NCBI GenBank assembly: GCA_951799425.1
Contig: OX637393.1
Span: 39,381,744-39,445,743 of the forward strand
Source: Ilex aquifolium
Taxonomy: Eukaryota > Streptophyta > Magnoliopsida > Aquifoliales > Aquifoliaceae
Direction: 5' to 3'
Length of the DNA: 64,000 bases
Below, in pieces: positions 23,611 through 36,799 of this stretch (the first letter of the stretch is position 1; each line of letters opens with the position of its first letter). The translations under genes were made by a program, and so were the position numbers. The notes beneath the pieces are model-generated. The model was given only the letters and a program-made list of their open reading frames with translations, was not told where the DNA came from and did no database searches.

Positions 23611-26563
23611 CAGAAGATGTGTGTAATCATCCCCTTCATCAGCTTCCATGTCTAAAGTTGGATCGACCCTTCTGATCTGCAACAAAGATAACCAAGTTAT
23701 AATTGATCTATACTTCACAGCTAGTTTCCTTGTAGTGTTAAAACATTAACCTAAATAATGCAAAACCCCAATCTTCTAATCTAGAGCACCTTCCGCCGAG
23801 CTTCACTTGCTGCCATGTCATCTTGCTTCAAGAAAACAGCCAGCTCATCATCTTCTGCAGCCTCTGCTGTAGCCACAACAACACTTTTCGTACTGTGCAA
23901 GTATTCTGCTCTTGAATATTTCGTCCAGAACTCCTTTTCTGTCATCTGAAAATCCAGAAAATGTATACAATAACCCCAATATAGAAGTTAGCTTAAAGTT
24001 AATGAGAAAAATACGAAAGGAGGTGATCTTTGAGGGAAAAAAATATTGCCACAAAAAAGAGAAAAAAGTTGCACATTCGCTAACCTTGCTTGGAACAAAA
24101 TTTAGAAATGCCTGGCGTACAGCCGGTTTCTCAGCAAAAATCTGAAAGTCAATCCAACAATAAATAAGAGGGAGAAGAAGTAGATGGCTATTGAGTCACA
24201 ATGATATTATCGACAATCCTAACCAATAACTAACCATGCAGAGACAGATATTCATCAAAGTACAAAATTTTCTATCATATCAAGTCAGGCACACTTTGGT
24301 CACCGGTTTGTATGCTACTCAAAATGCATGACTGATCCATGTCACCAATATTAAGGAGCAAAAAGCATAACACAATTAAATTCTGCAAGATGTAAATTTA
24401 CATGAGTGAGTTAGGACAACAACTCTCCTCCCCTTCATTCTCTCCCCATCCTTTGTAGCCTGCACGTGTCTTGGATTATGCGCTTTAGAATTTTTATTCT
24501 TTTTGAAATAAATATTAGTTAACCATGTGTATATGAATGTATATTTATATATAAATCTATATAGTGGTGAAAGCGATCTCAACAAGAATTACAAAGTGAA
24601 CTATGACCCAAAACAACATACCAACTAAGTTTACCCCCATCATAGCACATATCGAAAAAAGTATCATATCGTGTACGTGTACCATACACCAACTTGACCC
24701 ACACTACAATTAATATTGATCAAAGAAGCACAAGTGCCCCAACTTCTAGTACATTGTAAGGTTATTGCCAGTGCAAACAAACAATATAAATACATAATTT
24801 ACAACGTGCTCCCACTCCCCAAAACAACCACCAAACACATTCCATATAGACCTTGGCATATGTGTAAATTGTGGCTAGACAATCAAAGATTCAAGCATGT
24901 ATAACCATAAGAAAGTGAGGCAACTAGAGTGCTACTCTGCCAAAAGAGTATCACCAAATAATACGGCATCCAATTTACTAAGGCAAGTAGAGTGCTATGC
25001 TACTCTGTCTAAAGAGTATCACCACATCATACTAAAGTGAGGCAACTAGAATGCTACTCTGTCAAACGCTTATCACCACATTATAATGCATCCAATTAAT
25101 TGACAAATACATGCACATTCCGGAATAGACTTTCATCCACGGTACTAATGTTGACCAAAAGAAAACGTGGCTATGCACCATTATTGATTAAGAATTGCGA
25201 TGTCAAATAATATAACAGGCAAAGTTCTGGATGAATCAAAAGAAAGAACAAGCCATACCTGGTGAATAATCTCGGGTGTCAAATTAAAAGTAACTTTGTT
25301 AGACTGAAAAAACAACATTCAAAGAAAATAAGCATTATAGAAATTGCCAAAAGGTACCAAAACTAGAAATGAGTCTACTTAGTAAAGAATGCACCTCAAG
25401 TAATCTTGCAAGTAAAAAACAGAACTTAGAATTCATAGCATAAGTTTCAAACTTCACGAGAGAGAGAGAGAGAGAGAGATCTATGTTATACCTGACCATC
25501 AGAAGATGGTTTGACATGGAACGTGTCATTTCTCAACCCCACCTTTTGTTTTGACTTTCTGCTGGCATTCTTATCCAGCAACTTATGCACTTTATCGTAA
25601 AATAAAGTATTCTGTTATAGCTTTCCCAAGAGTATATCTAACTAATAAAAAAAGCACATCTCTCCAGGTAGACACACATCGGCTCAAAGTTCAATTCGCT
25701 TTTCCTAAAATCCATGCTCGTAGAAGCTGACATATTGGAAAAAATATAACCAATAGCTAACCTTTCTTGTTGCCCAAAATTCAGCCTCTGATAGGACACC
25801 TCCAATCACCAACTGCTTATGAAGTTTCTACAACTCACTGCAAATGATACCTTATCAACTAAAAGGGAAACTTAAATGTGAAGAGATGAAATACTAAATT
25901 CAGCAGCCAATGATACAATGAAACTGGACATTTTATAAAAAGTTCTGTTCATATTTCACAAGAGTATGCCAACTGTTCCATAGGAATTCAGACATTACAT
26001 AATTTGTAGTAACTTGCACAATGATACTACCTTGAAATCCACCTGGCATATAGTTTCAGAATAATATGTTTATGCAAAAGTAAGTAACTGATAAAAACGA
26101 ACAACAAGATTCTTGTAGTCACAAAGTGCATAAGTTGTACAGTAATTTGCAGTGGAACAAACAATTTTTGTCAAGATAACCGGAAGTGAGTTTACTTATC
26201 CTCCTGCAGTAGCCTAATCCGACGCTCCATCTCTGCATGGCTAAGTTGTTCATCTTGAAGTGGAGCAACAGCTGATCTCTCAGAACTAGCTCTTCCAGCA
26301 TCTCCGGATACTGCAATAGTTGTTGCTGTTTGCAAGTTAACAGATACAAAATCTTCATGTGAATAATTTCATCCAATATAAGCTACCCAATTCTATAAGA
26401 ACTTGATCGAAACAAGACAGTATATTGAGGTTGATTATTCCAAACACTCTACATGATGTCCAACTACATACTTAATTACAGTTAATAAGAAAGACTTACC
26501 AACATATTCACGACAAGCATCATGATCAGAAAAAGTGTCAAATTCAAAAATGTAATTTCCTCC
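23611..26563 (-). pseudogene. TFB1: Captured fragment of TFIIH subunit TFB1 (p62)
   Basis: Eight exon-like blocks occur in the right order on the minus strand with GT/AG borders: 26563-26500 (GGNYIFEFDTFSDHD, end of the PH-like domain), 26325-26196 (DEQLSHAEMERRIRLLQED), 25837-25762 (VIGGVLSEAEFWATRK, BSD domain), about 25589-25492, 25303-25259 (TFNLTPEIIHQ), 24141-24085 ([15 protein letters not shown]), 23945-23790 ([16 protein letters not shown], second BSD) and 23676-23611 (RRVDPTLDMEADEGDDY). TFB1 is a core TFIIH subunit for transcription and DNA repair. The gene's first exon(s) and C-terminal half are missing, and a TAG interrupts the 25837-25762 block. Introns are retained, so capture was from DNA, not from mRNA. 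It lies inside the CACTA element and is very unlikely to make TFB1. Confidence 0.85.
24905..25090 (+). repeat. Short tandem duplication in a captured TFB1 intron
   Basis: Three imperfect copies of about 55-70 bases containing GAGGCAACTAGAGTGCTACTC followed by AGTATCACCA. Non-coding. Confidence 0.6.
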
Positions 26564-27132
26564 CTGGACACAAATAAGATTTTCATGTTTAAAGCCTGTC
26601 TACGGCAAATACTCAAGAAGTAGGATAAGTTTACAGATGGGTTTCTCAGCTGGATTTTCTATTCTAAATAGTCCATTTAGCGAGGGAGTCTTCAGCCGTG
26701 GAGGAGTTCCAATTGTTTCTGAAGTGCACTGTTCACGTGACTCTGCTGGATTTTCTCAGCTGTTCACTGGTGCACAGCTGGATGTCTTCTTTTTTTGGGC
26801 TTCTTTATTTGCATGCCTCTTCTACTTCATCTTATCTCTTTTATCTATTATGTGTTCAACTATGATTTGTCATAATCTTATAGCATGAACTATATCTTAT
26901 AGCATGAACATTGGTCATAATCTCTTTTATTTAATAAGATAAGATGGTACACCTAAAAAGTGGAAACTATTTACAATATAAAGGTGACGCTAAATATGCA
27001 AAGGCACTCAATTTGAGGCATAAACCAGAAGCTTAATAAAACATACTTGTTCTAGTTTACGAGCTTCCACTGCGTCAAGTTTGCTTTTCGCTTTTTTATT
27101 TTGAATATTTTTTAAACTTGAAGTCTTTGTTT

Positions 27133-27183
27133 CTACTATATCCCCTGGGACAAGGTTTGTTGCAGGTAATATGGAGAAGCAAC
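27133..27183 (-). pseudogene. ECA3: Captured exon of an ECA3-like Ca2+-ATPase
   Basis: A block preceded by a TTTTTCAG acceptor translates to GCFSILPATNLVPGDIVE. This closely matches the start of the actuator domain of plant P-type calcium pumps of the ECA3 type. After the final Glu the sequence turns into an unrelated open stretch (KAKSKLDAVEARKLEQ, then GTATG), so only this small exon of the pump is present. A second source for the adjoining stretch is possible but I do not recognise it. No catalytic DKTG site is present. Confidence 0.6.
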
Positions 27184-27189
27184 CTGAAA

Positions 27190-28200
27190 AATTATATGAA
27201 CAAGAATGATCAAAGTCAAAGCTCAATGTAAATGTGAAGTGAAATATGAATATTTGCAAAGTGACACAACCAGCATAAAACGAACTCATGGTATAATGTT
27301 ACACAATATAGAATAAGAAAATACATAAAGCTCAAATGGGTTGCTATATAAATTAACATGTACCCTGCTATGTGTCAATGAGGAATATAAAGAAAATATC
27401 CATAACAAAACCTTATGCTTTGCATGGTCTGTGATAAGCTGTATAGTTATCTAGGATAGCAGTCCATTAAAATACTAATAACCCTTCAAGATCCCAGAGT
27501 TCATTCAGAATATGAAAACCCATCCAGACTATTCTAATTTCTCCATAAGACCATGTATATGAACAACATGAAGTAAGCTCTCAATTAACAGAATTATAAA
27601 TCCACAACAGCCCAACTCAAGTACAATTTAAGAGGCCAATTAGCACAACAGCATTAGTGAATCATACTCGCTGAGGATGACTAAAAGCAATCTACAACAG
27701 GACTGGATTAGCCACAATGCAGATACATTTTCTTATACTTGAATCTCTGAGAAGAAAAGCCTCCACATTAGAAGAAAAGAGGGGAAAAGACACAAGTAAA
27801 TACACATCTCAAACGGGTTTTCAACATAACAAAACCCAAATCAAACTTGAGGTCCAATTGCACCAAAACCCATTTCATTTTCACTATATTTCCAAGAAAC
27901 AAGTGTTAAAACACACAAAAATAAAAACAAATTCTGCACATAAAAGCCCCAAACCATATGTATAGAAGTGGCTCAAAACTGAAGGAACTCAAAGGGAAAT
28001 TTTTTATGTTCAAAACCCAAAAAGTCCACTGCCTTAAATTTTTTTCTAATTACAGTATGAGAACTCCAAAATTAAAATAGATCCTGCCTGCACACCCCAA
28101 CTGCATGCCTTCTGAAGACAGATCAAAGTCCCAGTCCAGTGCAGTTCATCCCCAGAAAATGCAGACAGATCCTTACCTTGAGCCTCTCAGGTCCCAGTTT
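27190..28200. other. Non-coding interior of the CACTA element
   Basis: AT-rich sequence with no domain-bearing frame. The part from about 28080 towards 28700 probably belongs to the 3' UTR of the adjacent LINE fragment. Confidence 0.45.
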
Positions 28201-28722
28201 AACAATAGTGCCTGGGAGCAGAAATGTAGCAACCCCCAGAAGTAGGCCAGTGCAGACAGAGAGCTTGCAGATTGAAGCAGACTGCAACAGAGCAGGGTCC
28301 ACACTACATTAGTTGCCCTCATAAAAAATGATCCTGTTAAGGCCCACTATTTGGCAGCCTATTCTGATCCCATACATCAGCATCATTCAATCCCATGCCT
28401 TTAACAAATCTGAAAGCATTTGCAGCACTCCCATCCAAACAACACAATGCAGTCACAACACAGCACAGAAAAACACAATGCATAAAGCACAGTGCATCCC
28501 AATGCAGTTTATGTTCCCATCAGCAGCATATTATTGCTTTAATATCCTCCACCTAATACAAAGTATGAGCATACCAGACCAGGCCTAATGTTCAGCAACC
28601 CAGACTTTCACATAAACAGGAATGCTTTCCTGACCACAGACCAGTTTCCTGATCTTTCAACAACAGACAACATCCTCAAACTAGCAGAAAACAGTCTGCT
28701 ATTGAGTATAACACCAACATCC

Positions 28723-29745
28723 TCATCCAATCCCAAGCCTTTGATCACAGACAGTTACCCTTCTCATTCTGGCAGTAGGCACCATACACTGGTCCTGTTG
28801 CAGAAGCAATCTTCCAACAAATGGCAATATCCCACTCTCAGAAAAGTCAGAACATCTACCAGATTTTACTGCAAAGGAAGGTAAAAAATTAGCTATGCCA
28901 TTTGCCTCTCTGTACACATGCCTCAATTGAAATTGCATACCACCTAGTAATTTCCAAATTTGATCCATTAAACTCTGCACCCTCCAAGGTATTCCAGCTT
29001 TTTCCATCACCATTTGGACCAATATTTGAGAATCATATTCTATTAAGAACTTAGATTCCCCCAATCCATGTTGTCTAATCAGTTTCAATCCATCAAGTAA
29101 AGCCATACATTCAGCTCTCATGTTTGACCCAATACCATAAAATGCAGCAGCTGCCAATACCACATGACCCTCTGCATCTCTTACAACAATCCCTCCTCCA
29201 GACATCCCAGTACTCCCTTTAGAAGCCCCATCCACATTCATTTTCAGCATTAAATCAGAAGGAGGCTGCCATTTGATCCATCTGATTTTAGTCACCACAG
29301 AAAAAGGAGATACAATCTTAAGATCATGAAGAAACTCCTTCCCTTTAATATCTTCTTCCCTCAAACCTCCTTCTGCACCTCTCTTTCCATAATGCCCAAA
29401 AGACCAGCATTGATACCCCTCTGATTAGATCCTGACTTAAAGAAAGAGCTCTAAAACTCCTTACCAATCTCAGAAGTCTACAAATAGGGGATTCACCTTC
29501 AATAATTTCAAATCTCATCAAAGCAGCCAACCTCTTCCACACTGCTTGAGCAAATGAATAGCTAATAAACAAATGTTCCAAGCACACAACTGAGCACTAG
29601 GAAACGAAGAGGGATTCCATATGCCTTTAGCTACTGCACTAGGCACACCTCTTTTTCTGATATGTTCCCAGGCAATCTTAACAGAAAAAATACCTGGATT
29701 GGTTTGCCTCCATACTCTACAATTAACAAGCATAACAAATCTCAA
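28723..29745 (-). pseudogene. LINE (L1-type) 3' fragment: zinc-knuckle and RNase H domains
   Basis: Minus-strand frames read, in order, the plant LINE zf-RVT region (WRQTNPGIFSVKIAWEHIRKR at 29745 side; CLEHLFISYSFAQAVWKRL at 29587 side) and an RNase H-like domain at 29260-28790 (LKMNVDGASKG, ECMALLDGLKL, EYDSQILVQ, REANGIANFL). The acidic residues of RNase H are largely visible. A deletion or frameshift separates the first two frames, and the last is shifted again. Endonuclease and reverse transcriptase are missing. It is a dead insertion nested in the CACTA element. Confidence 0.8.
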
Positions 29746-30135
29746 CTTTCATTATAGTAATACAAAGACCAGATAGAGGATCCATGCTACATAGAGGAAT
29801 CTGCTGAATTCTTAAATCTCATCCATTAATTGCAAAGAAAATATATTCTCAAGAAGAGAAAAGTCAACAGACAAACATACGACGAACTGAAACATTGGAC
29901 AAGATTTCATGCATTTGCAAATATTTTTTTGATTTAGCAGAAATACGAAATGAACACAAACATTGATGGCACCTTAAAGATGGAAACTTGGAATAACAAG
30001 CAAAATATAGGAAAATCTAGCTAATTTGACTTGATGCAACCATAAATAACATAATCATAACATCAAAACGGGAATGAGGTTGAGTGACAAGCAAATGGTA
30101 GTGGTGGGGCAAATAAAGTCTAAGAAAGCAATCAT

Positions 30136-30651
30136 TCAAAACACAAAATTTAGCAAACTTTTTTTTTCAAACTGGTCAAGATGTCTCACCAATGCATCTA
30201 TGTCTATTCCCACAACTCCAGTGAGTGAGCCACAGAGCAGCCCTCCATCACCTTGTAAACAGCGGAACACTTTTTCGCTTTCACGAATACTTATCTCTGT
30301 AGAGTCAAGGTTACCAGCCGTGGATAAAAAAGCCAAGATATATCTCATTGCCAATTTTGGCCAAGTCAGTTCATTGAAAGGAAGCAAATTGAGCTTGCTT
30401 CTTTTTGCAGCAATCGAGCAGTCTTCTGTATCTTTCTTTCTGCCCCGTTTTGATTTTGGCTCACCAACATCAAAATGTGGATCCACTAGTGTAGCCACTT
30501 TGGACAGTAACTCACCTATTAGCACTTTTAATATCGAATTGTGAGCCTTAGTCAAAGCAAAACCCATGCACCTGCTAAAGGTGACAGATGCCACTCTAGT
30601 TTGGGCGGCTTCTGTTTTCAAAATCCCTTTTTTTTTTAAAAGGATATTCAA
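30136..30651 (-). pseudogene. MBD9: Captured fragment of methyl-CpG-binding domain protein MBD9
   Basis: A 171-codon open block contains KRGRKKDTEDCSIAAKRSKL, then FNELTWPKLAMRYILA, and KVFRCLQGDGGLLCGSLTGV. These match my memory of a conserved C-terminal region of plant MBD9, a large chromatin protein linked to histone acetylation and DNA methylation state. Only this exon-sized piece is present; the PHD, FYRN/FYRC and MBD regions are absent. The frame is open at this length, but it begins in intron-like sequence and runs out into LINE-flanking sequence. It sits between the beta-galactosidase and LINE fragments, all on the same strand. Confidence 0.72.
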
Positions 30652-30728
30652 AATTCAATCAGTCATTAGTACATCTACTATATTATTTCACTTAAGCAGT
30701 ACAATATTCGTAACTAGGATACAAATAC

Positions 30729-31107
30729 CTCAAGACCAGTACAATATTCCCATGAGGTACACAAGTCATGTAATGATGACCAGCAGCTCCAAGTGCCTTA
30801 CGTTGTGGCCCATGCTCATTCTCAATCTACAAAACAAATTAGCCAGTACCATCATTCTGAAAACTAAAATTTAGTTCTAGTAATAATGGATGGATATCCT
30901 CAACAAGTTTATATTTTCTATCTAGACTCTAGAGTAACTGCTACATTGGAGAATTTATTTTAATGTATGGCTCAACCCCCAGATTTGACATGAGTGCATA
31001 TGTGGTGAAAATTAAAATCCCAAAACATGGAAGCCATACCTGAGAAAGTATGATGGGGCCACCCTGGGACTCAAACAGATTTTCACTCTTCATCAAATTC
31101 ACAAATC
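30729..31107 (-). pseudogene. Captured fragment of a GH35 beta-galactosidase
   Basis: Two exon blocks on the minus strand: about 31107-31040 (FVNLMKSENLFESQGGPIIL, then SQ and GTATGG) and 30826-30729 (IENEHGPQRKALGAAGHHYM). GGPIILSQIENE(Y/H)G is the signature of plant cell-wall beta-galactosidases and includes the catalytic-site Glu region. The intron between them is kept. Everything else of the roughly 800-residue enzyme is absent, so it cannot be active. Confidence 0.78.
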
Positions 31108-31336
31108 ACATATTAACCCTTACCATCAAAAACAACTTAAAAGGCAAACCCCTCAAATCACATATTAGAACAACAATCACACATCAAAACAAGATGGAAT
31201 AATACAATATTTAAATACATAACCAAAAGATAATTCGTCAGCCACTTTAATGCAGAAGTCCATAATTCATCTGTTACAAAATAGAAAAAAAATACATTAA
31301 TAAATTATCAATCAACCGATAGTAAATAGATACTAA

Positions 31337-32981
31337 CTAAGACTCAGATGGCATGTCTGCATTAGTTGAGATGCTCGGCAGAGCACGTTGCATTTGAAGT
31401 TGCATCTGCAAAAGTTGTTGCATCATCTGTTGTTGCGCGTCTTCAAACTTTTGTTGCGCATTTTCAAACTTCTCTAGCTTCTCTTTCATTTCATCACGTT
31501 CCTTCTGAAGAGACTCAACAGTTGCTTGCAACTCTTTTATCATATCAGCTTGTTGTCGATACTTAGCAGAGGATTTGAATGATGTATTTGAGGATAAAGG
31601 CTTCGAGTCATGTCCAAATCCTTTCTTATATCCAGGTTTGCTGCCAAGGACTGTGCATGCAATTTCGTCCTGTGTCAATGGCTCTACACCCTCTTCTAAG
31701 TTCTGTGTGGACAATTCTTTCATTCGCTCCTACAATTTAATATATTTAAACACAATTAGTGAGTGTATCATAAAAATTTATTAAAAAAAAACTAATTTTC
31801 TACAATTTAAAATACTTACATATCTTGACTATGCCTCAGCAGAAACCCACTCACCCTTCTTGTTCACATGAGAATCGTGAAAAAAATCAACAATGTGGGG
31901 TGGCTCATTAGTCGTAGGGTCCCTCTGTTACAATTAATCAAAATATCAATATTCAAATTTATGAATTTCCTATATATTAAAATATAAGAGGCAAATGCTC
32001 AAGTATAACACCCTTTCATATAGGACAGATTGAAAGGACTTTGAACCCATCGAATGGTTGTATGGAAGTTTGGCATGATTTTTCGCATTTTTCTGAGATT
32101 TTACCTATATACAAAGAACATAATTAGTACACAATTGGGAATTAAAAATGGATATTAATTTGCATAGCTAATAAAAGTTACCTGAAATTTTGGATCATTG
32201 TAAAGCGTTTCAATTATGTACTCCTAATCCTCCTGACTCACATCACCATATGGCTTGCTCTTTGGGTCAACACCGGACTCAATCAAATCCTTGTAGTGCA
32301 TATGCATATGGTATCGGTGGTCCCTGTACCTCGCAGCAAATTTTTTTTCAATGGCCTTCCTAACACCAACTTTTTCATGATACTCTCTAATGTTAAACTT
32401 TGTCTACAAGAAAATATAAATATAGAAATTAATTACAACAAGTTGTAACACTCTACACAAATAAATATATTGTTGAAACCAAACAAATATATCCACTAAC
32501 CAACAACCGTACAATGAGTGGTGCCTTCTCCTCTTCTGTTAGTTGCTTCCATTTGTGCACATTTCTAATAAGGGCAAACGTCCTCGCCAGAATACCAATC
32601 TTTGTCATCACCTTCGAAGAATTTACACCCACTGGAACACCGACTTCATCAGGAATCAAAACATCAAGGGGTCATGAGCTGCACGAAGATGCTCAGTATT
32701 TTTTCCTCTAGACGGTCCTCGACCTCGTTTCTTAGTAGTAGAAACTGCTGTGCAAACATTAACAAGTCATAATAGTCCATCATATTAAGAAAAATATGTT
32801 TAGAAAGTAAAGTATGCATCAAACCTGTACTGCTACCCTCAGTGCCTGCAACAGGCTGTGATATAGGTGCATCAGATGATACAGTCCTAACATGTGTACT
32901 CAAGGAACTTGGACCCCTAGTACGTGCCTCAGAGGATGCAACCTTACTACCTGTTTTGGTGGCTCGACGACCTGGTCCCAT
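31337..32981 (-). pseudogene. CACTA tnp1-like gene (Transposase_24 family), decayed
   Basis: Blocks from the 5' end: MGPGRRATKTGSKV (start at 32981), a basic region near 32740, VMTKIGILARTFALIRNVHKW (32600-32540), a block with KKFAARYRDHRYHMHMHYKD (about 32380-32180), KLPYNHSMGSKSF (about 32060), and a coiled-coil, Gln/Met-rich C-terminus ending at 31337. The order and the KLPYNH...GSKSF motif fit the plant En/Spm-associated Transposase_24 family, thought to bind subterminal repeats. A TAG replaces a Trp codon near 32230, another stop lies near 31830, and a frameshift lies near 32665. It follows tnp2 in the same direction, as usual in CACTA elements. Confidence 0.7.
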
Positions 32982-33083
32982 ATATATAAAACACCTGCCA
33001 TATAGAAATATATAAATTATATCGACAATATCCAAGTATACCAATTATATAAGTCATAATTTATTAATTACCATGAAATTATC

Positions 33084-36000
33084 TTAATAATTCATCTGCA
33101 TATCTGACTCTTCATCATAATCAAAATGGGAATGCACATCATCATCTTCTTTTGAATCGACATACTCCACTTGTTTCTCATCATTGTCATCACATATGAA
33201 ATCATCAATGTTATTGTCTTCTTTGCTTCCCCACTGGACAATCCGGTATCGAGGAATTATTTCTGAATCAAGATCAGTCCTATGAAGTTGACCTATTTCG
33301 TTATCTTCGACCATTACCGGAGCAACCTCTGTTGATTCATCCTATTGGAATGCGTCACTTGGAACATACGATCCATTTTCACTAACTTCTACATCTTTCA
33401 ACTCAGGAACATCCCATATTCCTTAATGATGTATGTGTTGCACAACTTGCCAATCCCTACTCAATTTTGTATCATTAATATAAAATACTTGTTTCACCTG
33501 ATTAGGTAGGACAAAAGGGTCATTTTGATACCATCTACTTTTCACATTAATGCTTGTAAAATGAGCATCAATCTGAACTGTTTTCCCACTACCAAGGTTG
33601 AACCATTCACATTGGAACAAAAAAAATACTATGGCCAAATATGTAACTCATCTCCCACACCTTATTTAAGTATCCGTAGAAGTTAATTGTTTTGTTATTA
33701 TGTTCTCTTTCTACAACTACCCCACTGTTTTGGCTTTTTCGACGATTGTCACGCTCTTTAGTGTGGAACCGGACACTATTGCATATTGCCCAAGAATACA
33801 ATTTTATTGTCACATCAGGACCGTTTGCTAGTGACCACAATTCATCAGTTGCTTCATGTGACCCTTCGCCTCGTAATTAATTCATCTACACACATGAATA
33901 TGACATTTTTATGGTTTTACAAACTAATGTAAATAATGTTTATAATCTAAATTTGTATAGCTTACACGTTTTGCAAACCAATTGGAAAATTCTTATTGGT
34001 GGCGACGAGTGATGTCACCATTTCTTTCCAACTCTAATATATTTTTGTGTTCCCTACGTATAAAATCATAAATTTGACATATAACAAATTTTAAACAATT
34101 AAAAAGTACAGTAAGAATGCTCACAAATATGTATATTTAACATACACATACTCTAGCTATGGATCCAGTTCGGGATTATTATGCAGGACAAACCAATGAG
34201 CCATCTCTCGTTCCTGTTGAGAGACCTCCGTTGCTCTTGTAATTTGCCCAAAAGTACAAACATTTTGGGTGAACACAGCTAACCCATGCACATTTTCAAC
34301 TCGATCTGCATTTCGTTCCTCGCGATTAAAAACTGTTTCGATACCAGTAAGATATATCGAGCAAAAGGTCTGACATTCTTTAACAGTATAAGCCTCCACA
34401 ATTGAACCTTCTGGACGAGCTCAATTACGAACATATCCTTTTAAAGTTCCGAGATACCTTCAGTAAATCACAAAACATATAAGGAGATAATGACAAAACC
34501 AAACGAGAAGCTAATAATAATTTAAAATATTATCTTTCCACAGGGTACATCCACCGACACTGCACTGGTCCAGTAATCTTTGCTTCCCTTGGCAAGTGAA
34601 CTGCTAAATGAACCATAACTTCGAAGAATGCTGGAACAAATATCTTTTCAAACTTACAAAGAATAAGTATTATATTATCTTGTAATGCATCCAAGTCTTT
34701 TACCATCAATGTCTTTGCACAGAGTTGTTGAAAAAAATTTCCTAACTCAAATAAAGTGGTATAAATTTCCTTGTCCGAGTAACCACGAATTCCAAATGGA
34801 ATAAGTCGTTGCAGAAGAACATGACAATCATGGCTTTTCAAGCCTAATACCTTACCATCTTTCGTGCTCATAGACCTCGATATATTTGCTGCATATCCAT
34901 CTGGATACTTAACTGATTTCAAAAATTCACAGAACCCTTGTCATTCTTTTGGAGACAAAGTGTACCACACAGCTGGTTTTACATATGCCTCCCCATTCTT
35001 TTTGAGGTGCAATTCTTTTCTGATATTTAGGTCCTCCAAATCCAGACGAGCTTTATCTGTGTCCTTATTCTTGCCATCAATACTCAACAACGTGCTAAGC
35101 AAACTATCACGTATATTCTTCTCTATGTGCATGAAATCAAGGTTGTGTCGAATCTTCAACACATATCAATACGGTAACTCAAAAAAAATGTTCTTCTTTG
35201 TCCAATTAAGTTCCCCAAATGACTGCTTTCTTTTTCGATTGTTTGGATGCTTCTCGAATTTCACATTTGGTAAACACTCCAACTGATCTAAAATTTCTTG
35301 CCCCGATAACTCACAAGGTTTTGATTTTTTCTCAATCTTACCATTAAATAACTTACTTCGTCGCCAGTTGTGATCTTGCGGCAAGTAACACCGATGGCCT
35401 GTGTAGCCAATTTTGCTTCTTAATGGCTGTGATAATGCATCAAAATTACAAATGGGACATGCCTTGTAACCTTTTGTACTCCATCCAGATAGGTTACCAT
35501 AAGTAGGAAAATCATTTATGGTCCACATAATAGCTGCACGCACTTGAAATATTTGTTTGCTACATGCATCAAAAGTTACAACACCTTCCCACAATTCTTT
35601 CAACTCGTCAATTAACGGGCTCAAGTATATGTCAATCTCCTTCCCGGGTGCTTGTGGTCCTGAAATAAGCAATGACATCATGAAAAATGAATCGCTCATA
35701 CATTTCCAGGGAGACAGGTTGTAAGGCATCAAGATCACAGGGCACATACTGTAAGAGCTGCTCATGTTACCAAAAGGGTTAAAACCATCAGTGGCCAATC
35801 CAAGCCTAACATTACAAGCGTCTCGAACGAAATCAGGATACTGCTTATCAAAGTCTTTCCATTCTTCAGAATCACCAGGATGCCTTGAAAAATTCTCGTC
35901 GTCCACTCGCTTCTCTTGGTGCCACCTCATATCTATAGCCGTTTTCCTCGACATAAACAAACTCTGTAACCTCGGTTTCAAGGGAAAGTATCGCAAAATC

Positions 36001-36799
36001 TTATAAGGTATCTTCTTACCCTTACCATCATTGAGCTGATATCTTGACTCCCCACATACTGTACACTTATCCAATTTTTCATTCTCCTTCCAAAATAGCA
36101 TACAATCGTACCTACATGCATGAATGGACTCGTATCCCAATCCCAAAGCACGTAAGAATTTTTTAGCATCATAGAGAGACGTTGGAAGAATATGACATTC
36201 AGGTAAAAGGTCTGCCAATAGCTCTAACATCAATGTTAATGACTTATTGCTCCACTTGCCCAATACCTTCAAATGAAGCAACTTAACCAAGAACGACAAC
36301 AGTGTATATTTTTTACAACCAGGATACAAAACACGTTGAGCATCCGTCAGTAATTTTCAAAATTTTGAACTTCCTCACTATCAACACCCTCACATGTTTC
36401 TCCAACACGAACACCCCCTAAATCATTATCCATGAACATTCCCCTACCAACATCTTCCAACATTTCAGGTATTTCGTCTTGATCATCATCTTCATTGTCG
36501 GTCATATCATCCTCGACACTATCAGCATCATCATCATCTTCAAAGAATTGGGTGACATTCATAGGAACGGGTTCCCCATGGTGTACCCACGTCGTGTAAG
36601 AGGTCATGATTCCTTTCACGTACAAATGATTTTTTACAGTCTCATCATCATGTCATTCTGCATTCATGCAATTCTGACATGGACATCGAATTTTTCCATC
36701 TCAACTCGAACGTTCCATGGCAAAAGTGGCAAAACATTTGACCCCATCGATGTATTTCGAATTCAACCTATGCCTAATTGTCATCCAACTCTTGTCCAT
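33084..36799 (-). pseudogene. tnp2: CACTA tnp2 transposase, multiply disrupted
   Basis: From the ATG at 36799 (MDKSWM) the protein reads an N-terminal cysteine region (IRCPCQNC), then the Transposase_21 catalytic region (36329-35166; LGLATDGFNPF and MWTINDFPTYGNLSGW), a DUF4218-like part (about 35160-34400; RHNLDFMHIEKN, KSHDCHVLLQ) and a DUF4216-like part (about 33840-33420; GVVVEREHNNKTINFYG, KSRWYQNDPFVL). This is the cut-and-paste enzyme of plant CACTA elements. In-frame TGA codons occur at 36703, 36655, 35168, 34943 and 34423, TAA at 33425 and TAG at 33344. Frameshifts lie near 36352 and 33615. It cannot be translated into an active enzyme. Confidence 0.92.
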
